Shown: positions 7,554-14,500 of the stretch, piece by piece | How positions within the stretch are numbered: the stretch's first letter is position 1 | Layout of the letters: each line of letters begins with the position of its first letter | Assembly (NCBI GenBank): GCA_025963815.1 | Contig: JAOQAA010000267.1 | Span: 1-15,308, forward strand | Length of the DNA stretch: 15,308 bases | Direction of reading: 5' to 3' | Origin: Capsulimonas sp. | Lineage (GTDB): Bacteria > Armatimonadota > Armatimonadia > Armatimonadales > Capsulimonadaceae | Program-made: the position numbers and the translations under genes | Notes under the pieces: generated by a model | The model's input: only the letters and a program-made list of their open reading frames with translations | What the model was told of the DNA's origin: nothing | Databases searched by the model: none

Positions 7554-10500
7554 ATGCCGAAGAAAACTCCCCATTATGTCGACCCGCTCGCTTCCTCGTT
7601 TACGAATCCATTATTAGCGCCGGCAAACCCTCTCAACTTGATCATCTCGCGCGGGCCGTCTCCGGCGCCGCCGAAGCCTGATCTCTTGCCCTACGTCAAG
7701 CCATATCCGGGCATGGGCAATCTGACCGGCAATGGGAGCCCAATGCCGTCGCCGGCGCGGCAGGTCAAGACCGCCGCCGCCTATCAGCAGGCGCGGCGCG
7801 GGGTCGTCGGGTGGCAAGCGGCGCAGGGCGGTTCTCCCATCGATCCGAAGTCCGAGCTTTTTTTGGATGCGCAAAAGTATGGCGGCATCGCCAAGCGTAT
7901 CCCGATGCCCTATTTTGGCGGCGAGCGCGTGATCTTCAACACTTCGGGGGCAAACCGCATTGGTTATTACGGCGTTGGGCGGCTCAATGGGAGGCGCATT
8001 CAGCCCCCAAGTTTTGTGGAGGCTCCCGCCGAAGGCGCCCCAGATGACGGCGTTCTCCAAATGATCAAAGATGCGGCAACCGATGCTCCCGAGACGATGC
8101 AGCGGCAAGCACAGTCTTTGGGGAATGGCATGGCGGGCATCTATAGAAAATATCAGGCTCCAGTGACACGGGCGGTTGCGCTGGGAGCGAGCTATCCTAC
8201 TCGCTTTGCGTATCGCAAATTGGTTGGCGATGACGGTCTTGATAATTTCGTGAATGCGGCCATCGCAAAATACAACCAGTTTGGTGAAAATGTCAACAAG
8301 GACACGGCGCTTCTGGCGTCCGCACCAGGTCAGCTTGGGTATGCGCTAGGTAATGTTGTAGTCCAGGGAACCGATGCCGCCATCCATGGCGGAGCCCACT
8401 TGTTAGCCGCTGCGCAGCGGAACAAGGCGCTTGCCAAGCAGCATTCCAAAGCGGCGATGGGTGATCTCGCCCAAATCAAACAAACGGGTAAGTCGTTCGC
8501 GGATGGGGTGAGCGGCGGGGACGACGGCGCTTTCAGCAAATCCGTGCAGGCGCTTTACTATTTGCACTATGACAAGCCGGAGCTTGCAAAGTCCACGGCG
8601 CTGGATGTCGTCAATGGGATCGGTAAGGAAGCGTTTGAGCACCCACTGCAATTCGCCGCGACTGTTACCATGGTGGGGGACGGCGCGCTGGGCGCCGCGG
8701 AAAAGCTGGCGGCGGGCTATGAATACCGGGCCGCCCTCTATTCGCGCGCAATGGATAAGGCGATCGCCGCCGGGGATCGGGAAGCCGCCAATGCCGCCTT
8801 CCAAAAGTACTCTCAGTTCCGGCAGGCCGGGCACAACATCCGCCTCAAGACGGAGCCCGCGCGCGCCGCGCTAAACCCGGCAACCTATTTTGAACGCAAG
8901 GCGATCACGGCGACCGACGCGACGAAATATGGCCCTGGCGTTCCGGTTCGCGTGGCTCCCATTGTGGCTGGAGTGAAGGGAAGCGCTCCTGCCGCGGCGC
9001 CTCGCTCGCGAGCGCCTCGCCTGAATGTAATCGATGCGGCTCCGATAACGCCAAGATTGGGAGCGGGCTCCGGTCCGGCTTCCACGCCTTCCGTAATTTT
9101 CGTGAAGCCTGGGCAGGCGTCTATACGCACAGAATCGGGGGATTTGCTCCCTCTGACTGGCTCGCAGGCGATTACAAACGCTTCTGAATTCTCACAAAGC
9201 CTTCAAAAGCACTTCGGTCATACGAAAATGGTGGCGGACTATTCGGCGGCAATCGCTGAGGAGCGTGCACGGGCGTGGTCGCGCGCAACTGGAAGGCCGA
9301 AAGAGGGATGGTATCGGAGCCGTCTTGGAGGCCTCCAGAGTGGCGGCGCGCCTCCGGCGAATGCGCTTTACCAGTATGCCGATGGAATAGCGCCGCGCCA
9401 GAACGTGCGAGGGAAGGTGGGGTTGAATCCGAATGTGATTGATCCCGAAGATCTAAGACATGAGGATGGAACCAGGAAGATCGGCTTCCCTATCTATGGG
9501 GACCGAATGCGTGTTGGCAGATATGAACCGCTTGATCCCAGCTCCGGTATCGAGATACAAATGTCCGGCGGACCTGGCTATGGCATGCATCCAGAACATT
9601 ATGGGATCTCAGGCTGGGCGAGTGAAGGCGGTTCCATCGCTAACGCATTGGCGAATAAAATCCGGGACACGGATGGAGTGGGATACATTGTCATCGGCGC
9701 TAAAGACAGCGTCATGAGCAATAAAGAATATTGGGAGATCTATAATCTTGAGACCGAACATGCTCTAAAGACTGGGAAGTTATCGCGAAAAAATCTCTCC
9801 CTTGGAATTCAGGCTGCGGCGAAAAAAGCGAAAATCCCGCTGCCGTCTAAGAAGGGGTTCTACCATCTCAGAGATATCGATCCTTCCGCGCTCACATTCG
9901 ATCAGCGAAGGAAGTTCCTGTTTCGCTTGGGAGGCGGAGGGCTCGCGAAAACGACGAAGGGAGCAGTGGCGAAGTACGGCACAGTGGCGAATAAAGATAT
10001 TGTCCCAAGAACCACAAACTTCCCCGATCACGATACCGGCGGCTTTGTGGGGGCCGTGCAGTTCGACAAATCCAACCCGAATGCGATCCTTGCGGAGGAG
10101 CTGGGCGTGCCGAAACATCCGGCATATCAGTATGTACATCGCGGCCATCATTTGGGATATTTCAGCGAGCCAATCCCATGGTATAATGCGTTATCGCACT
10201 ATGTTCGCGAGCGCGGCGACGTGAAACCGACGTGGAATACGTATCGTTCGGCCTATGGCAAGCGCCCGAGCTTTTTGCTAGACGAGGATCTGCTTCAATA
10301 TCACACGAGCGGAAACGGAGAGAACATTGGCAACTTGGACCAACGAAGAATTGCAGGAACTGAGGGACGACCACTTTCAGCGCTCCGGCGAACGGTTGAG
10401 CCTGGAGGAACTCCGGGAACTCGTCGAGGAGATGGAGGAGGGGGCGGAGGAAGACGAAGCCATCATGGAAGAGGAAGAGCGTCTGAAGAACTTGCTCGAG

Positions 10501-11453
10501 GCGGTGTACGAGCACCAAATGACGAATTATCCTCATCCTCAGGCGCAGGCGGAAGCGGAGGAGCGCCTCAGGAATCAATACGGCGAGGCGTACGAAGCTC
10601 ATCTCAAATCCCATCCCCGGGACAAACAATAGACCCAATCCAAGTCAGCAATACCGAGGCTTCCACTCATGTGGAAGCCTCTTCTGCTGTTGACCCGAAC
10701 AGCCCGAAAACGCTTTACCAAGGCGCAAAGGGCGCCGTGCATTTTCTCGACGATGGTCGAGCAGTAATTCATGCGTTTCAAGGAGCGGATACTTCCACGG
10801 TCGTCCATGAGCTCGGCCATATCTTCCGCCGCGATTTGGAAGGCGTTCATCTGCAAAATGTGGAGGCTTGGGCGGGTGTCAAGAACGGTGTGTGGGAGGT
10901 GGAGCACGAGGAGAAGTTCGCCCGAGCTTTCGAACGATATCTGCGCGAAGGCAAGGCTCCCACGCGTGAGCTAGTTCCCGTCTTCCGGCAGTTCAAAGAC
11001 TGGCTGCGCGGAGTCTACCGAACGGTGAAGAATGGTCCGCTGGCGGGAAACAAGATCACCCCCGAATTGAGAGACGCATTCGACCATTTGCTTGGCGGGG
11101 GAAATTCCCCGGGAGGCGTCTCTTCCAAATCGTTTCGGAACAAAGCTCCCGCGAATGCGGGGGCTTCTTTTATGTCCCAAGCAGATGTGAACGCGGCGCG
11201 GGGCCGTATTCAGGAGCGGCGGCTTTCGGAAAAGAAGATGGCGTCAACATTCGATCTGAGTGACAACCGGATGTTTGATGACGCCGTAGTGATCGGCGCG
11301 CACAAGATCGCCGCTCATGGCGGAGCGATCCGTTACTCCCAGTGGCAAAACCAGATGGTGAGCGAGGCGGGGGACTGGGTCAAGCCTCGGCTGGGAGCAT
11401 TATGGGCCACGTCGCGGGCGGCGTCGGGGGCGCAGTCATCCCGCGCCCGGTAA
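7554..11453 (+). CDS. Giant phage polyvalent protein with HELGH zinc metallopeptidase domain
   Basis: The product is 1299 aa, ATG 7554 with GAGG five bases upstream. Residues 1-100 are Pro-rich and disordered. Residues about 180-450 are mostly helical and match the paralogue downstream (VSGGDDG, FEHPLQFAA, AEKLAAGYEY). Residues about 600-920 form a conserved domain I associate with phage and conjugative-element polyvalent proteins (GFPIYGDRMRV, EPLDPSSGIEIQMSGGPGYG, GVPKHPAYQYV). Residues 925-1026 read as Gly/Arg/Ser low-complexity sequence and coincide with a small ORF in the +1 frame. A gluzincin-like metallopeptidase follows, with HELGH at 1085-1089 and a downstream Glu-rich helix (HEEKFARAFERYL, about 1116-1128) that may give the third zinc ligand. 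A short polyvalent-associated domain (about 1233-1290, VVIGAHKIA, RYSQWQNQMVSE) ends the protein. Family knowledge suggests ejection into the host with the DNA; that role is inferred. Confidence 0.75.
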   Translation: MPKKTPHYVDPLASSFTNPLLAPANPLNLIISRGPSPAPPKPDLLPYVKPYPGMGNLTGNGSPMPSPARQVKTAAAYQQARRGVVGWQAAQGGSPIDPKSELFLDAQKYGGIAKRIPMPYFGGERVIFNTSGANRIGYYGVGRLNGRRIQPPSFVEAPAEGAPDDGVLQMIKDAATDAPETMQRQAQSLGNGMAGIYRKYQAPVTRAVALGASYPTRFAYRKLVGDDGLDNFVNAAIAKYNQFGENVNKDTALLASAPGQLGYALGNVVVQGTDAAIHGGAHLLAAAQRNKALAKQHSKAAMGDLAQIKQTGKSFADGVSGGDDGAFSKSVQALYYLHYDKPELAKSTALDVVNGIGKEAFEHPLQFAATVTMVGDGALGAAEKLAAGYEYRAALYSRAMDKAIAAGDREAANAAFQKYSQFRQAGHNIRLKTEPARAALNPATYFERKAITATDATKYGPGVPVRVAPIVAGVKGSAPAAAPRSRAPRLNVIDAAPITPRLGAGSGPASTPSVIFVKPGQASIRTESGDLLPLTGSQAITNASEFSQSLQKHFGHTKMVADYSAAIAEERARAWSRATGRPKEGWYRSRLGGLQSGGAPPANALYQYADGIAPRQNVRGKVGLNPNVIDPEDLRHEDGTRKIGFPIYGDRMRVGRYEPLDPSSGIEIQMSGGPGYGMHPEHYGISGWASEGGSIANALANKIRDTDGVGYIVIGAKDSVMSNKEYWEIYNLETEHALKTGKLSRKNLSLGIQAAAKKAKIPLPSKKGFYHLRDIDPSALTFDQRRKFLFRLGGGGLAKTTKGAVAKYGTVANKDIVPRTTNFPDHDTGGFVGAVQFDKSNPNAILAEELGVPKHPAYQYVHRGHHLGYFSEPIPWYNALSHYVRERGDVKPTWNTYRSAYGKRPSFLLDEDLLQYHTSGNGENIGNLDQRRIAGTEGRPLSALRRTVEPGGTPGTRRGDGGGGGGRRSHHGRGRASEELARGGVRAPNDELSSSSGAGGSGGAPQESIRRGVRSSSQIPSPGQTIDPIQVSNTEASTHVEASSAVDPNSPKTLYQGAKGAVHFLDDGRAVIHAFQGADTSTVVHELGHIFRRDLEGVHLQNVEAWAGVKNGVWEVEHEEKFARAFERYLREGKAPTRELVPVFRQFKDWLRGVYRTVKNGPLAGNKITPELRDAFDHLLGGGNSPGGVSSKSFRNKAPANAGASFMSQADVNAARGRIQERRLSEKKMASTFDLSDNRMFDDAVVIGAHKIAAHGGAIRYSQWQNQMVSEAGDWVKPRLGALWATSRAASGAQSSRAR
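10315..10326 (+). promoter_or_regulatory. Shine-Dalgarno-like site for the nested acidic ORF
   Basis: The sequence ACGGAGAGAACA ends directly at TTG 10327; its GGAGAG core is 4-5 bases from the TTG. It lies inside the coding frame of the giant protein but has no role in it. It is the main evidence that the +1 frame ORF can be initiated on its own. Confidence 0.5.
10327..10632 (+). CDS. Small acidic protein nested in the +1 frame of the giant gene
   Basis: The ORF gives 101 aa from TTG 10327, stop TAG. It is very acidic and helical, with runs such as LEELRELVEEMEEGAEEDEA and EEEERLKNLLEAVYEH, and it ends KSHPRDKQ. About 70 of the 101 codons end in G or C, as in the real genes here. By contrast, the enclosing frame reads as an implausible Gly/Arg/Ser string (GGGGGGRRSHHGRGRASEEL). 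A GGAGAG ribosome site precedes it, and an 11-bp perfect hairpin begins 24 bases after its stop. It is therefore more protein-like than the host frame across this stretch. It could be an overprinted gene, an immunity or accessory protein (these are often small and acidic), or a tail reached by +1 frameshift from the giant protein. No family was recognised. Confidence 0.6.
   Translation: MATWTNEELQELRDDHFQRSGERLSLEELRELVEEMEEGAEEDEAIMEEEERLKNLLEAVYEHQMTNYPHPQAQAEAEERLRNQYGEAYEAHLKSHPRDKQ
10656..10690 (+). terminator. Terminator-like hairpin after the nested acidic ORF
   Basis: GAGGCTTCCAC (10656-10666), loop TCAT, and GTGGAAGCCTC (10671-10681) form a perfect 11-bp stem, followed by TTCTGCTGTT. 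The T tract is interrupted, so termination may be partial. It sits 24 bases after the nested ORF stop yet inside the open frame of the giant protein. Confidence 0.55.
11143..11172 (+). terminator. Terminator-like hairpin inside the giant gene, before its last domain
   Basis: AAGCTCCCGC (11143-11152), loop GAAT, and GCGGGGGCTT (11157-11166) form a 10-bp stem with one G-U pair, followed by CTTTTA. It lies between the metallopeptidase and the last domain, and the frame reads through it as APANAGASF. A closely similar hairpin sits at the equivalent place in the paralogue at 14161. It could cause partial termination, giving shorter transcripts. Confidence 0.6.
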
Positions 11454-11500
11454 TCTGTCAATTAGGCGATAAATCGTCTCAACTTTATAAATATCTGTGA

Positions 11501-11527
11501 GCAGCCGAGCCATCGGCTGCTTTTTTT
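11501..11527 (+). terminator. Rho-independent terminator between the two giant genes
   Basis: GCAGCCGA (11501-11508), loop GCCA, and TCGGCTGC (11513-11520) form a perfect 8-bp stem followed by seven Ts. It resembles the terminator at 7487 in stem sequence and in its distance (tens of bases) to the following MPKKTP start. Confidence 0.88.
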
Positions 11528-11561
11528 GCTGCCGAGCCTTCCGCTTCGAAAGCGTGACGAG

Positions 11562-14500
11562 ATGCCTAAGAAAACACCAAAGTCTTTCAATTTATTGGGA
11601 GCGCCTCCTGCCATTGAGTCGATAACGTCGTCGAACCTGCCGCCGCTATGGCGTCCGTCCCGCCCTTATCGAGGTCCACAGGAGCTGAGTTCCGATTCCA
11701 CAGTTCTGTTAAAACGCGTTACGGCCGCGCCTGCCCCAGTACGCCCAGTTTCTCACGCTCACGCAAGAAACCCTTCTCAGACCGCTGCCCGGTATCCCGT
11801 TCGAAAATTGCCAAACGGTCAGCTTGTGAGTCAGGATCCAGGCATTCCCGGCACACCAATTCATAGTGCGTCGGCTGCGAATAAAGGGATGCGGATTCGC
11901 ACGTTCGATCCGGTCACTAATACGACTCGCGCTGCTTATCAAAACGGCAAGGTCGATTATTTTGATGCGCGGGGCGTCCGAATGACGGATGACCGCGTTC
12001 GAATGCTTCAATCTCATAACGATCCTGGCGGTTTCCTGGAAAGTGCCGGGGCTGCCTACGATTCGATCCCGCAGGATGTTTACGAGTCCGTAGGCGAAGT
12101 TCCCCAAACGATCGCGACAGCCACACAGGCGACATCCGAGGCGTTTGGCTCTGGCTACGATCGATACATCACGCCGCTGGACAAGAAAAAAGATGCATTT
12201 GTTAAGAACGTGGTTCACAGAGCGACGAAGCGATTGCCGCCGCGTGTCGTCGCTCGTGTGAGCGGCGGTGTCGACCAGTATTTAGCGCTCGATAACAAAA
12301 TAACTCATAATTCCGTCGCGGATATTCCGCTGCTGGCGGGCGGTTTGCTGCAGCTGCCGGTCACGGCCATGGATGCGATGAGTTCCGGAGTATCGGCGGC
12401 CATGCACGGCGGGGTCGCCGGCGCACGTTATTTGACGGGAGACGAACAGGGCGCGCAGGATGAAATTCAGGACGCGCAGCCCGACGTTCAGCATGTGCAG
12501 GACCTCGGTAACCAGGTATGGCTTGGCGTGAGCGGAGGACCGGATGGGGACCCGGCGACAGCCTGGCATGCTGTCCAGGCTGGTCTGCACGGCGACAAAA
12601 AAACGGCGAAGAAATTGGCGGGGCAAGTGGGATCCGATATGCTCAAGAGCGCCATCGATCACCCCTTGATTGCGGCGAGCAATGTTGTCGGAGGAATTGG
12701 GACGGGAGTTTCCATCGCCGAAAAAGTGGCGCTTGGATACGAAATGTCTGTTTCTGTACTGATGAAGCGGTCTGTGCTGGCCGGCGCTAAAGGTGAATTG
12801 AAAGCTCAGGCGAAGTATTTAGCGCAGGCGCAAAGCTGCGCCCAGAAGGCGGCCGACATACGCATGAAGGCCGCGAACGTCAATCGAGTTGTGGACCCAT
12901 TCCGCGATCACGACACGGAGATCGCGAAAACGCAGGCGGAAGCAATGGATCGGCAGGCCCGCATCCACAATCAGCTCGGCGATCTCAAAGCAAAAACCGG
13001 TGATTTTCAAGGGGCGCGGGGGCACTATCATCAGGCGGCGCAGCTGCAGGAAGGAGCCTATCATCTGCGCCAGTCGAAACAAATCGATCTGCCGCGATCC
13101 ACGGCTCCGCCTTCCAGAAATGCTCCTCCGGTTCGTCCCGCAGCCAAGTCACACGAACTGCCGAAAACATCTGGATCGGACGTGAATGCGGCAAGGGCGA
13201 ATAATGCTCGAGCTGCTGTCACCGCTCTCACAGACGCGGGAGTGGCGCCGAAGGATATGGCGCCGTTAATCGCAAACGCCACTGTTGACAGCGGATTGAT
13301 CGCTCACTACAACCATATTGGCGATAAGCATTTTCAGTTTGGCTCCATTACGGACGGACAGAGCATTTTTCAGCATCCAAACGAGGGATTTACCGTCAAT
13401 TCCAATCGCCTCCTGTCCGTTGACGGCGATCCCGCCGCAATCAATCACGCCGCCGGCGCATTGGGGAGCATTTCCGATGGGTTAGAAGCGAAGACCTTCC
13501 GGTTCGCGACTCCCGGTGAGACGATCGCGCCGCATGAAGTGATGACTTCGGATGTTCAGTTGTCTCTGCCCAAAGAGCATACGCCTCATCAGCATCTCTC
13601 GCTGATCCAAGATTTGGTGAACGATCCCAGGCTTGTGGATCGTCACGGAACCCCTTTGTTTGGAGAGGGGACGCTCGTTCATCTGGCCGATGGCGAGCCT
13701 GTGTTTCACGCCAATTCTCTACGAAGCCAGAAAGCGGGGATCTCCGCAAATGATTTCTTGACGGATGTGGCGCGTAAAGCGCGAATTATCAAAAGCGTTA
13801 TGAAGAAACATGGCGCGGCGGCCGCCATGAACGTCAACCACTCAATTGCGAGTGTTTCTTCGGATCTCGAAGCGCCTGTGCTTGCCGGCGGCGGAAAAGC
13901 TGTCAATGGAGGAAAGAAAAATGTCGGAGGCCCGAATCGTAACTCAAGCCGATCTCAATCACGTCCTGCAAATCCGCGAGAATCTCCGCCGCCAGGGCGT
14001 CCTGGCGGAAACGCCGACAATTTACGAGGGCCTCTCAACGAAGCGACAGCCGACTACACTCATCGTGCTCTCGAAAAAGCGGCCGGAGATCCCCAAACGT
14101 TTCTCCACGACCACGGATCGTCGGTAAATCCGCCTCCCAATTCCCATACCGTCCCCTCCGAAAGAGCTCCCGCAACTGCGGGGGCTCTTTCTGATTCTGG
14201 AGGTCCCGTTCGTCCTGAAACCGTCTCAGGCTCGGGAGCAGGAGGAGAAACTCCGCCGCCGTCTGGCGGAACGGCGCCCACTCCGGAGCCCGGCGTCCCG
14301 CGTTCTCGCCTGGAGCGCCTACAGCAGGAATTGGGCGCCAATATGGATACGTTGCGTCAAGATATTCATGCAAAGTTGGAGCGTGATCGTCGGAGGATTG
14401 CCGATAACGATCCACGTGGCGCCCAGCACTTCGAAGACTTGACCGATTACGGGGCATTAAAAATCGCAGAACGAAATGGAAATATCCGGTTTAACGACTG

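Noticed and set aside
9003..9014. Perfect 12-base palindrome CGCTCGCGAGCG
   Set aside because: It has no loop and no T-tract, and lies within Arg/Ala/Pro codons of a disordered segment; probably chance in GC-rich sequence.
11483..11495. CTTTATAAATATC as a -10-like promoter element
   Set aside because: It is immediately followed by a strong terminator and has no convincing -35 partner; it is more likely A/T-rich flanking sequence.
11526..11561. Upstream TTG start for the giant toxin gene
   Set aside because: The TTG lies in the T-tract of the terminator and has no ribosome site. ATG 11562 gives the MPKKTP start shared with the paralogue.
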